A stretch of DNA of 64,000 bases from CAYJBH01 sp964368625 (GTDB lineage: Bacteria; Bacillota; Clostridia; Oscillospirales; Ruminococcaceae), in assembly GCA_964368625.1 (NCBI GenBank), contig CAYJBH010000013.1, positions 5,482 to 69,481 on the forward strand, in the 5' to 3' direction. How positions within the stretch are numbered: position 1 is the first letter of the stretch; every line of letters starts with the position of its first letter. A program made the position numbers and the translations under genes. The notes below the pieces were generated by a model, which was given only the letters and a program-made list of their open reading frames with translations, did no database searches and was not told the origin of the DNA. This document shows positions 46,647 to 56,430 of the stretch, piece after piece.

Positions 46647-47981
46647 ATGAAAAAGATTATAACCTACGGTTCATTCGACCTTTTTCACGAGGGGCATCGG
46701 CGTCTACTAGAACGTGCAAAAGCTCTTGGCGATTATCTCATAGTTGGCGTTACAACAGAATATTACGACGAAAGCAGAGGGAAACTAAATATAGTAGACC
46801 CCCTGCTTAAGCGCATAGAAAATGTCAAGTCATGCGGCTTTGTAGACGAGGTTATTATCGAAGACCACGAGGGACAAAAGCTTGAAGACATTTTAAAGTA
46901 TGATATTGACACATTCACGCTCGGAAGCGATTGGGTTGGGCGGTTTGACTTTCTAAAAGATTACTGCAAGGTTGTGTATCTGGAGAGAACGAAAAATGTA
47001 TCCAGCACGCATTTGCGCGGTGAAAGGTATAAAATAATAAGACTCGGAATAATAGGCACCGGCAGAATTGCCACGAGAATAGTCCCCGAGAGCAAATTTG
47101 TAAGCGGAATAAACGCTGAATACGTGTTCAACCCGAATTCAAACAGTGCAAAAAAGTTTGCCGAAAAATACTCTCTTGAGCACTGTGAATCGTTAGAAAA
47201 TCTATATAAAAAAACAGATGCAGTGTATATAGCCAGCCCACACGACAGCCATTATTATTACATAAAATCTGCCCTAAACAGTGGCAAGCATGTTATATGC
47301 GAAAAGCCAATGGTTTTGAATGCCGATGAGGCAAAAGAGTTATATTCGCTTGCAAAACAAAAGAAGTTGATTTTGCTGGAGGGCGTTAAAACGGTATATG
47401 CACCGGGTTTTCAACAGCTGCTTGGCATGGTTAGAAGCGGAACTATCGGTAGCGTGCGAGATGTTGAGGCTTGCTTCACAAAACTGGTAGATGAGAATTT
47501 GCGTGAGATGACAGACACAAAACATGGCGGAAGTTTCACAGAGCTCGGCAGCTATGTTTTACTGCCGATATTCAAGATATTCGGATGTAATTATGAAAAC
47601 GTAAGATTTGAGTTTTTTAGCGCAGAAAACGGAGTAGATGTTTATACAAAAGCCTTTTTTAAATTCAAAAACGGCCTCGCGACCGCCAAAACCGGTCTTG
47701 GTGTAAAATCTGACGGACAACTTTTAATATCCGGCACAAAGGGGTATATTCTAGCAAAATCGCCATGGTGGCTTATGCAGGAGTTTGAGGTCTGTTTTGA
47801 AGACGCAACGCAAAACCAAAAATACAACACAAAATTCATGGGCAGTGGTTTGCGATATGAAATAAGCGAGTTTGTTAGCAGGATAAACGGCTACGAGCAC
47901 AAGATAAACCGCCTGACTGAGGGGGAATCAATAGCCATGGCTGGGGTGCTTGAGGATTTTTTGAAGCTTAGAAATACTTAA
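46647..47981 (+). CDS. Fused TagD-like cytidylyltransferase and Gfo/Idh/MocA oxidoreductase
   Basis: 444 residues. Residues 1-~130 are a glycerol-3-phosphate cytidylyltransferase-like domain (GSFDLFHEGH, RTKNVSSTHLRG) of the usual TagD length. From ~132 starts a Gfo/Idh/MocA dehydrogenase with Rossmann motif GIIGTGRIATRI, CEKPM and the GGSFTELGSY region. The bifunctional protein probably reduces and activates a polyol phosphate as a CDP-derivative, the donor for the following TagF-like transferases. Exact polyol (glycerol, ribitol, other) is inference. A weak gtaagc RBS precedes the ATG. Confidence 0.85.
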   Translation: MKKIITYGSFDLFHEGHRRLLERAKALGDYLIVGVTTEYYDESRGKLNIVDPLLKRIENVKSCGFVDEVIIEDHEGQKLEDILKYDIDTFTLGSDWVGRFDFLKDYCKVVYLERTKNVSSTHLRGERYKIIRLGIIGTGRIATRIVPESKFVSGINAEYVFNPNSNSAKKFAEKYSLEHCESLENLYKKTDAVYIASPHDSHYYYIKSALNSGKHVICEKPMVLNADEAKELYSLAKQKKLILLEGVKTVYAPGFQQLLGMVRSGTIGSVRDVEACFTKLVDENLREMTDTKHGGSFTELGSYVLLPIFKIFGCNYENVRFEFFSAENGVDVYTKAFFKFKNGLATAKTGLGVKSDGQLLISGTKGYILAKSPWWLMQEFEVCFEDATQNQKYNTKFMGSGLRYEISEFVSRINGYEHKINRLTEGESIAMAGVLEDFLKLRNT

Positions 47982-47991
47982 AGTTGGTTAT

Positions 47992-49179
47992 ATGGAAAAC
48001 AAACAAATAACAGAACGATTTAACAAGTCGAAGAAGGTAAAGTTTTTATATAGGTTGATGCAAATCTTCCCTATCAATAAAACAAAGATTGTTTTTACCT
48101 CCTTTGAGGGAAAAGGGGGTTATTGTTGCAATCCACGATATATTGCACAAAAACTCATTGATGATAATAGTGGATATAAACTTGTTTGGATTATAGATGA
48201 TGTCACTAAAAAATTTCCAAAAGAAATAAAGGTTGTAAAAAACACTCTATTAAATCGAGCTTTTCATCTTTCTACCGCTAAAGTATGGGTTGACAATACG
48301 CGAAAACCATTAGGAACGATAAAAAGAAAAGGACAATTTTACCTACAAACGTGGCATGCCGGCATCGCAACAAAACCGATTGGCAAATTTAGGGGTAAAC
48401 TTTTCCCGAAAATTGCCGAAGTAATAAGTAGGGAAGATTCGAAGTTGATAGACTGTGTAATCTCCGACAGCGATTGGTGCACCAAACTTTATCCTGACAT
48501 GCTTTTGTATGACGGCGAGATTATTAAAACCGGATTACCAAGGTGCGATGTGCTTTTTAACAACCGAGAACGCACCTATATGAGTATACGAAGTAAATAC
48601 GGGTTAAAAAACGATAGCAAGATTGTTTTGTTTGCACCAACATTTCGTGGCGGTAGCCAACAAGGTAAACGCAGTATTTATTCCGAGATACCAACGCTTG
48701 ATTTTGCAAAACTTCAAAGCACACTTAGCGATAAATTTGGCGGAGAATGGCACTTATTTCTAAGACTGCATCCACAACTTTCGGCGGCCATGTCAGAAAT
48801 GCCACTTGATGAAAAGCCGGACAACATGGTAGACGTTAGCACCGCAGACGATATGAACGAGCTCATCGCGGCTTGTGACGTATTCATAACAGACTATTCC
48901 AGCGCCGCATTCGATGCACTCTGTGCCAAAATCCCAACCTTTATCTATGCCGACGACTATGAGGAGTATATAAAGGAGCGAGGCAATTTAATGTGGGATA
49001 TGCGAGCACTACCGTTCGCATTTTGCGAAAACAATGAAGAGCTTAACGATAGTGTTTTACGCTTTGATGAACCTGCTTATAGCAAAAAAGCTGATGAGTT
49101 TTTAAAGGAACATGGTGTGCTGGCAGATGGGATGGCGAGTGAGAGGGTTGCAAAGACAATAATCGCAAAGCTGCGATGA
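47992..49179 (+). CDS. CDP-glycerol glycerophosphotransferase family (TagB/TagF-like)
   Basis: 395 residues of the Glyphos_transf family, which transfers polyol phosphate from the CDP-donor to an acceptor. Motifs are TSFEGKGGYCCNPRYIA, LQTWHAGIATKPIG with catalytic His, and FITDYSSAAFDAL. It lies 10 bases after the cytidylyltransferase fusion and likely uses its product. Membrane-peripheral with basic N-terminus. Confidence 0.88.
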   Translation: MENKQITERFNKSKKVKFLYRLMQIFPINKTKIVFTSFEGKGGYCCNPRYIAQKLIDDNSGYKLVWIIDDVTKKFPKEIKVVKNTLLNRAFHLSTAKVWVDNTRKPLGTIKRKGQFYLQTWHAGIATKPIGKFRGKLFPKIAEVISREDSKLIDCVISDSDWCTKLYPDMLLYDGEIIKTGLPRCDVLFNNRERTYMSIRSKYGLKNDSKIVLFAPTFRGGSQQGKRSIYSEIPTLDFAKLQSTLSDKFGGEWHLFLRLHPQLSAAMSEMPLDEKPDNMVDVSTADDMNELIAACDVFITDYSSAAFDALCAKIPTFIYADDYEEYIKERGNLMWDMRALPFAFCENNEELNDSVLRFDEPAYSKKADEFLKEHGVLADGMASERVAKTIIAKLR

Positions 49180-49236
49180 TGTTTTCGAGTATGGAATTTA
49201 ACGAGTGTATTGACTTAAAAGAAGATAGGAGTAAAC

Positions 49237-50400
49237 ATGGAAAACTTAATCTCCGTTGTCATCCCGATATATAACACACGGGAGTACCTACCGCAGTGTT
49301 TAAACAGTGTAATTAATCAAACGCACAAAAACCTTGAAATTATTCTTGTGGACGACGGCTCAACTGACGGCTCGGCCGAGATATGCGATGAATACGCAAA
49401 GCGTGATGAGCGAATAAAGGTGATACATCAGGAAAAAAACGGTGCGATGTTTGCAAGAAAATCTGGCATAAAAATAGCACGAGGTGATTATATCGGTTTT
49501 GCTGATAGCGATGATTGGATGGAATCAAACCTCTATGAACATTTGCTTGAGTTGGTAGTCATGCATGATGTAGACTTTGCAACTACCGGGATTCTTTATG
49601 AGGCAAAAGATTTTTCAGAACAAAGATACGTCGGACGTGAGGGGAAGTATAGTTATCATGATGCCGGAAAAATGTGCACCTATAAGCATATGTACTATTC
49701 GGATAGGAATAGCACAAGTTGTTTAGCCCCACACCTTTACACAAAACTTTTTAAAAGAAAAATTGTAGAAAGTTTTTTCTTTAAGGTACCCGACGAAATA
49801 AGTATTTGCGATGATCATGCTTTTGTTTTTGGTTGCGTTCCCTTTATAGATTCTTTTTACGTTTCAACCGAGCCGCTTTACCACTACAGGCAACATCAAG
49901 CATCAATGATGAACACTACTCGCAAAGACTATATTTACAGTATCTCATTGTTTTACAATCATTTGAAAAATATGTTTGAAGAGCACGAAAAAAGTTCTTT
50001 GCTGATGGAGGAGCTTGACAAGCATTACGCGGCTATGGTTTTGCGAACAATTACAAAACTGTTGCCGAAAAATATTGTTGACGATCTTATTTTGTGCCAC
50101 CATTTTCCAATAGAGAGCTTGTTACCTTCGACTAAAATTATTATTTGCGGTGAAAAAGCAATTTGCGATTCTTACAGTAGACAACTTAATAATTGTGAAA
50201 ACATTGAAGTTTTGGAGATTGTTGATTGGCACAGTGTGAAAATTACGAATCATAATTACGACATTGTAATTGTTGCAACCGCAAAGTATGATATCGCCGA
50301 AACAATTATAAAGGAACTTACCGAAAAACACAAAATCAAGTCCGAGAAAATTAAATGGAAAATCCCAAAGAGAATTTCGGATATTATTATTGTGAAGTAA
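49237..50400 (+). CDS. GT2 glycosyltransferase with C-terminal Rossmann-like tail
   Basis: 387 residues. Residues 1-~230 are a GT-A fold family 2 transferase (VVIPIYNTREYLPQCL, DDGSTDGS, and the DxD-type DSDDWME). From ~299 a separate alpha/beta unit begins (KIIICGEKAICDSY, then DIVIVATAKYDI), resembling an NAD-binding fold. The same type of module recurs in neighbours. Donor sugar unknown. Confidence 0.87.
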   Translation: MENLISVVIPIYNTREYLPQCLNSVINQTHKNLEIILVDDGSTDGSAEICDEYAKRDERIKVIHQEKNGAMFARKSGIKIARGDYIGFADSDDWMESNLYEHLLELVVMHDVDFATTGILYEAKDFSEQRYVGREGKYSYHDAGKMCTYKHMYYSDRNSTSCLAPHLYTKLFKRKIVESFFFKVPDEISICDDHAFVFGCVPFIDSFYVSTEPLYHYRQHQASMMNTTRKDYIYSISLFYNHLKNMFEEHEKSSLLMEELDKHYAAMVLRTITKLLPKNIVDDLILCHHFPIESLLPSTKIIICGEKAICDSYSRQLNNCENIEVLEIVDWHSVKITNHNYDIVIVATAKYDIAETIIKELTEKHKIKSEKIKWKIPKRISDIIIVK

Positions 50401-50450
50401 ATGAATATTTGGCAAACTTCGATTAATATTTGTAAGAAAAAAGGAGTATA

Positions 50451-51599
50451 GTGAATATCCTATTTGTTGCAGGAAAAATGCCCACAATTTCATTTGCACA
50501 TGTCAAAATTGTTATAGATATAATTACTGAATTTAAGACTTATGGGCATAATTGCATTATCAGCGGAGTATCTGATGAAAATTCGTTTGAAGAAGAAAAT
50601 GGCATATTGATGCACAGATATTGCGACAGTGACGAAAAAAATAGAGGGTTAATGCACAAAAATTATGCAACCGAGCTTTGTGGAATAATTAATAAATATG
50701 AAATTGGAATTTTGATTGCAACAATATTTCCTTTCGGTGCAGCTCAAGCGGTGTTTGCAAATGAGAATATAGCATGTGACAAATATATATTGCAAGTCGA
50801 CCCCTGGGGGTTGCATGAGCAGGAAACGTTTTTTATTAAAACACAGCCGGAGCGAATAGCCCAAGAAAAAGAACTTTTTGATAAAGCCAAATATATTTTC
50901 ACAACTGCTTGCCTATTTGAACAATATATCCAAAACGCACACTATAAAATGTATACAAAAAAAATGTGTGTGCTTGAATTCCCGACAATTAAAGCACATG
51001 AAGACAACAAAACTGGTGTATTTGATTTCAACTCTGACTATTTCAATATTTTGTTTGCGGGTTTACTTGACGATAATTATCGAAACCCCGAAAAGTTTCT
51101 TGATGTTTTATGCAAAAACAGCTTTAAGCTGCCGAGAACAAGCAAAGAGTTACGCCTGTATTTTTTAGGTGGGAGCAAATCAAAAATTGCTTTAGACTTT
51201 AGTAATAGGTTTCCAAACAATATTTTTGTAGGCGGCAGGGTTGAATTGCCTGTGGCGATAGGCACAATGCAAAAAGCCGATGTATTGTTAAGTATTGGCA
51301 ACGTTTTTACTAATCAAGTGCCAAGCAAAATATTCGATTATTTCAGCCTGGGGAAGCCGATATTGCATGTGAAAAAAATCGAAAAATGCACAAGTATCAA
51401 ATATCTGGACAGATATCCGCTGAAGCATATTTTTGATGAAAATAAAGAGCCAAATTTAAATGGATTGGGTGAATTTTTAAACGATGCAATCGGAAAAAAT
51501 GTCGATTTTAAAACTGTTCGGGCATTGTATGAAGAGTTTACGCCCGAATACGTAGCAAAAAAAATGGAAAATATTATTTGTTGCGACTCAACACAATAA
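50451..51599 (+). CDS. GT4-like glycosyltransferase
   Basis: 382 residues with a two-domain GT-B layout. The N-terminal half starts VNILFVAGKMP and the C-terminal half contains FNILFAGLLDDNYRNPEK and PSKIFDYFSLGKPI (donor-binding). GTG start with aaaaggag RBS 4 bases before. No membrane helix. Acceptor and donor unknown. Confidence 0.82.
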   Translation: MNILFVAGKMPTISFAHVKIVIDIITEFKTYGHNCIISGVSDENSFEEENGILMHRYCDSDEKNRGLMHKNYATELCGIINKYEIGILIATIFPFGAAQAVFANENIACDKYILQVDPWGLHEQETFFIKTQPERIAQEKELFDKAKYIFTTACLFEQYIQNAHYKMYTKKMCVLEFPTIKAHEDNKTGVFDFNSDYFNILFAGLLDDNYRNPEKFLDVLCKNSFKLPRTSKELRLYFLGGSKSKIALDFSNRFPNNIFVGGRVELPVAIGTMQKADVLLSIGNVFTNQVPSKIFDYFSLGKPILHVKKIEKCTSIKYLDRYPLKHIFDENKEPNLNGLGEFLNDAIGKNVDFKTVRALYEEFTPEYVAKKMENIICCDSTQ

Positions 51600-51686
51600 C
51601 ATCAACAGCTCTGTAATGTACCGACTTCCGAAATATCGCTTAGAGCGAACTTCCCCGTCAATAATAGCGGAGGGAGGGTAGTGAGC

Positions 51687-52016
51687 ATGCTGAATCTTGT
51701 GGTAGAAAACGATACAGTTGAATTATTATATCTGTTTCCGTGCAAAAAAGGCGCAGTAGAGGGAAGTACAGAAAAATATAGATTTTGCGGGTTTTCATTT
51801 GATGCTTTAGGCCATGATCGAGGTGTTGAGAAAATATCCCGATGCACAAATTTACACCAACGGATTAAACCCTACAACTATAAAATGGCATCGAAAGCAT
51901 CTTTTGGGAACCTACAAGTGATATATTGCAAAATTGATGAGGAGAAACGAACTATTAAGTATGTTACATTTTTAGATACATTATCAGAAAAACAGATTTT
52001 TGAAAGAATACAATAG
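51687..52016 (+). CDS. Small hypothetical protein in polymer cluster
   Basis: 109 residues from the ATG at 51687 (a GTG two codons earlier is possible), preceded by a strong ggagggaggg RBS. No recognised domain; it looks globular with charged C-terminus (CKIDEEKRTIKYVTFLD). It may be an orphan inserted gene or remnant. Confidence 0.5.
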   Translation: MLNLVVENDTVELLYLFPCKKGAVEGSTEKYRFCGFSFDALGHDRGVEKISRCTNLHQRIKPYNYKMASKASFGNLQVIYCKIDEEKRTIKYVTFLDTLSEKQIFERIQ

Positions 52017-52066
52017 TTGTAAAGCACATTTATATATTTTATAGCAGTTCAACAGGGAGGAAACGA

Positions 52067-53242
52067 GTGAAAAAACGTTGTACTATATTGGTTTTATACG
52101 ACAAAGATGGAGTTTTCGATGACTACGTATTTTATCTAATTAACGAATTAAGGCAAGTTTCTACTCGTGTTATTGCAGTGATAAACGGTTTTGTTCAAAA
52201 AAAATACAAAAAGCAGATTGAAGAAGTTTGTGACGATGTCATTACTCGAGAAAATATAGGCTATGATGCAGGTGCATATCAGTATGTTTTTAATCAATAT
52301 CTTAGCAAAGAGGATTTGCAAAATTACGATGAGATAATATTTTGTAACGATACTTTTTTCGGGCCTTTTGTCCCATTTAAAGATGTTTTTGCGACCATGG
52401 ACAATCGTCAATGCGATTATTGGGGGTTAACATTTTATGAAAATGGATTTTCCTCCTGCATTCAAAGCTATTTCATTTGTTTTGGGGAAAAGATAATTAA
52501 GAACAATGAGCTACATTATTTTTGGGAACACATAATGCCCAAAAAAGTGAACTCTTACGATGAGGTTTGTAGATATTATGAAGCCGGAATTTTTGAATAT
52601 CTTAACTCTAGATATTACCAAAAGGACACTTTTGTTTCTTCAGACGACTGTTTTTTATATGTTGACCCTGATCATTACATTAAAAATCTAAAATGTCCCA
52701 TACTTAAAAAAAGAGTTTTTACTCCTCAATACTATAATGTTGAAAAAACAGTTAATGCTTTAAAAGTCATTAAGTCTCAGTATAAATACGATATCGATTT
52801 AATACTAAATCATATAGACAGATGTTATTCGATTAGCAACAATGATATCGTGATTGACGAAACTACGGATAGCGTATTTCAAATTGATCGCAAACCCCAT
52901 ATAGAGCATAAATTTATTTCGCATGAATTGGTTAATTCTTTCTATTATAATTTTGACAAAATGTATATATACGGTATAGGCCAATTTGAAAAACATACGA
53001 GTAATTACTTTTTAATTAAAGCACATAAAGAATTAATTAAGTTTGAGGGATATGTTGTTTCAGAGGGACACAAAACAAAATGTGAGCATAATGGTTATCC
53101 ACTTTATGAAGTTATAGAACTTGCTAGTGACAATAAATGTGGAGTCTTAGTATTGTTGAATTATGAAAATAGTTTATCCGTAAAACTATCAGCTCCAAAG
53201 CATTTAAACTTGTTTTATTTATATGTTGAATTAAATAACTAA
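52067..53242 (+). CDS. Rhamnan-synthesis-F (RgpF)-like glycosyltransferase
   Basis: 391 residues. The pattern YDKDGVFDDYVFYLINEL, ENIGYDAGAYQ and IFCNDTFFGPF is typical of the RgpF family of polysaccharide transferases. From ~298 a C-terminal unit with YGIGQFEKHTSNYF resembles the small Rossmann-like module of the neighbours. GTG start, RBS gggagga. Donor unknown; rhamnose is only the family's typical sugar. Confidence 0.83.
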   Translation: MKKRCTILVLYDKDGVFDDYVFYLINELRQVSTRVIAVINGFVQKKYKKQIEEVCDDVITRENIGYDAGAYQYVFNQYLSKEDLQNYDEIIFCNDTFFGPFVPFKDVFATMDNRQCDYWGLTFYENGFSSCIQSYFICFGEKIIKNNELHYFWEHIMPKKVNSYDEVCRYYEAGIFEYLNSRYYQKDTFVSSDDCFLYVDPDHYIKNLKCPILKKRVFTPQYYNVEKTVNALKVIKSQYKYDIDLILNHIDRCYSISNNDIVIDETTDSVFQIDRKPHIEHKFISHELVNSFYYNFDKMYIYGIGQFEKHTSNYFLIKAHKELIKFEGYVVSEGHKTKCEHNGYPLYEVIELASDNKCGVLVLLNYENSLSVKLSAPKHLNLFYLYVELNN

Positions 53243-53415
53243 TTAGAATTAATGAACATTTGTGCTTGCTAAAAATATTTGACTACGCACATAAGTGCAG
53301 GTATTCATGTGGCAGTAGGTGCTTATCATACTAATAAGATCATTTGTCAACTTGAGTAAAGAATAATTAGTAATAGCTTAAAATTTACGAATGTTTGAAA
53401 TTATCCGGAGTGAAA

Positions 53416-54804
53416 ATGAAAAAACGTGTTGCGGTTTTTGGTACAGGTAAACTTTATGAACAAAAAAAGCACTTGTTGCAAAATGTTAAAATAGTTGTTT
53501 TCTTTGATAATGATGAAAAAAAACATGGCAAAATGCTTGATGGTGTGATTGTTGCTGCTCCTGATCAACACAGGCTGTACCATTTTGATTATATTATCAT
53601 AATGAGCATTTACTATAACGATATTATGAGCCAGTTATCACAGTTGAATATTGATGACAATAAATATATATATTACCTCGAATTGGATGAGAAGGGAGAT
53701 TATGAGCCTCAATATACTTACGATTTAAATAAGCTTATCAATGCTATTGATAAAGACAAAATAGTTTTACTAGTTACTAATGAATTATCTTTAACGGGAG
53801 CACCTATAGTGCTCTATTATATGTCTTGTGTTTTTCAAAACTTAGGCTATAATCCCATTGTGATAAGCCTGAGAGACGGAGATTTAAAACACGATTTTTT
53901 TGCTAAGTCTGTTCCGGTTATTGTTGAACCATATGCAAGTGTTAACAATCAATATTTAAAGTTAGTAGTACAAAAATCTGAGGTAATAGTTTTTAACACA
54001 GCCACGGTGGGATTTTTAATACCTAAATTTCAAAAATTCAATAAAAATATTTTGTGGTGGATACACGAAAGTGCATCCTTATATAAATCCATTTATTTTC
54101 ATCAAGACTTAAAAAGAATTACATCTCAGATTAAGATATGTGCAGTAAGCGAGGTTGCAAAAAGAAACTTTTGCAATGAATATTCCAAAGAGAACATATA
54201 CATCTTACCGTTTGGATTGCCGGATACAGCAACCGAAAACAATGAAAAGCCATCAAGCAAACTTACTATGGCAATTATTGGCACGATACACCCAATTAAA
54301 GGTTACGACATTCTCATTGAAGCATTATTAACTTTAGAAGATTCAACTAGAAACCATTTGAAGGTCATTTCAGTCGGCAAAATGATTAACGAATCTATAA
54401 CACAAAATTTTAGTGATAAATTTACAGATGCAGTCAATGAGGGGTTAATTACTCATTTGGGTGAAATGAGCAGGAATGAAGTAGAAAAAATAATTAAAGA
54501 AGTAGATATAATAGTTTGTGCTTCAAGAGAAGAAACGATGTCTGCTGTCGTTGTTGAAGGTATGATGCACAGCAAAGTGTGTATAGTGTCAGATTCAGCA
54601 GGTATTTGCGAATACTTGATCGACAAGGAGAATGTATTAATATTTAATAATTTATCTTCAAAAGATTTGGCGAGAAAAATTGAATGGTGTATCTTAAGAA
54701 GCGAAAATCTTAAAACAATCGGTTGTAATGCTCGTAAAACATTTAAACAGTTTTTTTCTTTGGATGTTTTCGAAAAAAATTTAGAAAATTTGTTAAGTAT
54801 GTAA
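53416..54804 (+). CDS. GT4 glycosyltransferase with N-terminal Rossmann-like module
   Basis: 462 residues. Residues 1-~95 are a small alpha/beta unit (RVAVFGTGKLYEQ, FDNDEKKHG). The rest is a GT-B family 4 transferase with TNELSLTGAPIVLYYMS, WWIHESAS, GTIHPIKGYDILIEAL and the acidic ASREETMSAVVVEGM donor motif. Start at ATG 53416 (RBS cggag); an in-frame TTG 21 bases earlier is unlikely. Confidence 0.86.
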   Translation: MKKRVAVFGTGKLYEQKKHLLQNVKIVVFFDNDEKKHGKMLDGVIVAAPDQHRLYHFDYIIIMSIYYNDIMSQLSQLNIDDNKYIYYLELDEKGDYEPQYTYDLNKLINAIDKDKIVLLVTNELSLTGAPIVLYYMSCVFQNLGYNPIVISLRDGDLKHDFFAKSVPVIVEPYASVNNQYLKLVVQKSEVIVFNTATVGFLIPKFQKFNKNILWWIHESASLYKSIYFHQDLKRITSQIKICAVSEVAKRNFCNEYSKENIYILPFGLPDTATENNEKPSSKLTMAIIGTIHPIKGYDILIEALLTLEDSTRNHLKVISVGKMINESITQNFSDKFTDAVNEGLITHLGEMSRNEVEKIIKEVDIIVCASREETMSAVVVEGMMHSKVCIVSDSAGICEYLIDKENVLIFNNLSSKDLARKIEWCILRSENLKTIGCNARKTFKQFFSLDVFEKNLENLLSM

Positions 54805-54823
54805 ATTCAAACCATGGGTAGTT

Positions 54824-56401
54824 ATGAAAAAAGTCGGTATAATAACGTTATATGAAAAAACATATAATTATGGGGCGCAGCTTCAAGCGTATGCGCTACA
54901 AAAAGTTATTTCTAGTTTGCATTTTGATTGTGAGTTAATTCGCTTTATGTGGATGAATAGATTTGCTGAAAACAGTTATGAGAATATTAATAATTTAAGC
55001 GAAGGGCTGTTTTTAGATTTTTTTAATTCAATCCCACATAGCAGCAACTCATATGACAGCAACAGCATTTTTAATGCAAATAACAACTATGACATTTTTG
55101 TTTGCGGTAGCGACCAAATATGGGGTTGCGAAGATAGCCTTCCAACCTACAACCTTCCTCTTATGACGCTTGGGTTTGCTGACGATTCAAAAAATAAAGT
55201 TGGTTATGCAATAAGCTTCGGAGGGGCTATTCTAGATAACCGTAGGGCTTTAGCTGTTAAAAGTGCGGCATCTTCTTTGGATAGTATTTCTGTTCGTGAA
55301 CATAGTTCGACAGAATTTGTTGAAAATCTCGTTGGCAAGAATGTTCAAACGGTGGTTGACCCTACCCTCTTACTTACTAAAGAAGATTGGGGCGATTTTG
55401 TGAAGCTAAATCATAGAGATTATGTTTTAGTGTATACGATTACTAATAACTCCGATGCTATTAATTATGCAAACTTATTAGCCGATAAATTAGGTTGTGG
55501 TGTTGAGGTTATAACCTACACCAACAATAGACCTGTGGGGACAAAAGAATTTGTTAGCCTTATTGCCAACTGCAAATTCATGATAACCGATTCTTATCAC
55601 GGAACAATTTTCAGCATAATTTTCAACAAACAGTTTTTTTCAATGTATATAGAACCGTCGGAATCGAATTTTTCGAAAAATATTAGAATTAAAGATTTGC
55701 TAATAAAGTTCGATTTAATTAATAGATATATTTCTTTTGAAGATAATATTATACAAAAGTACACCACAGCAAAAAGTATCGACTACAGCAAAATAAACGT
55801 GTTAGTAAAAAATGCCAGAGAAAAATCTATTGCATTTTTAAACAAAGCTCTTATGTTCAACAAAAAAAATGCATCTATAGGCAATTCACCTAAATTTTGT
55901 AATCCGTACGAGCTATACATAGACTCTTTATCGCAATATCTACCACCAGAGCTTCTCAGCTATGAAAAATGCTTGTTAGAAAAAGAAATATTGCGGGAAA
56001 ATCAAATTTTTTCATTAATTAAACAAAAAAACATGTGGAATATTTTGTCAAGAATCGAGAGATGCATTTCAGAAAATTATAAATTTAAAGATATTGATGT
56101 TATAAAAGAACATGTAATAATATATGGGTTAGGCATGATTGGCAAGCGAATATGTGAATTATTTTCAGATAAATTAATTGCCATAGTTGATGAAAAATTA
56201 GCGCCAGGAAGTTATAATAGTTTTAAAATACTAAAAATCGATGACGATTCACTGGCAGAACTAATAATAGGTAAGAAGGTAACATTTATAGTAACTCCTA
56301 CTTGGGATAAAGAGATTATAGCAAGAAAAATTATCAACAGACAATTTATAGATTCAAATGTTGTTTTTATTGACAATATTTTGCCAAAATATAAAATTTA
56401 G
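54824..56401 (+). CDS. Polysaccharide pyruvyl transferase-family protein with Rossmann tail
   Basis: 525 residues. The N-terminal part has the PvyT opening GIITLYEKTYNYGAQLQAYAL, VCGSDQIWG and MITDSYHGTIFSIIF. The final ~90 residues start HVIIYGLGMIGKRICELF, a nucleotide-binding fold shared with neighbours. It would add a pyruvate ketal to a sugar. RBS is weak. Spacing to the previous gene 19 bases. Confidence 0.84.
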   Translation: MKKVGIITLYEKTYNYGAQLQAYALQKVISSLHFDCELIRFMWMNRFAENSYENINNLSEGLFLDFFNSIPHSSNSYDSNSIFNANNNYDIFVCGSDQIWGCEDSLPTYNLPLMTLGFADDSKNKVGYAISFGGAILDNRRALAVKSAASSLDSISVREHSSTEFVENLVGKNVQTVVDPTLLLTKEDWGDFVKLNHRDYVLVYTITNNSDAINYANLLADKLGCGVEVITYTNNRPVGTKEFVSLIANCKFMITDSYHGTIFSIIFNKQFFSMYIEPSESNFSKNIRIKDLLIKFDLINRYISFEDNIIQKYTTAKSIDYSKINVLVKNAREKSIAFLNKALMFNKKNASIGNSPKFCNPYELYIDSLSQYLPPELLSYEKCLLEKEILRENQIFSLIKQKNMWNILSRIERCISENYKFKDIDVIKEHVIIYGLGMIGKRICELFSDKLIAIVDEKLAPGSYNSFKILKIDDDSLAELIIGKKVTFIVTPTWDKEIIARKIINRQFIDSNVVFIDNILPKYKI

Positions 56402-56430
56402 TTACACCATAGTTAAGAAAGAAGGCAATA

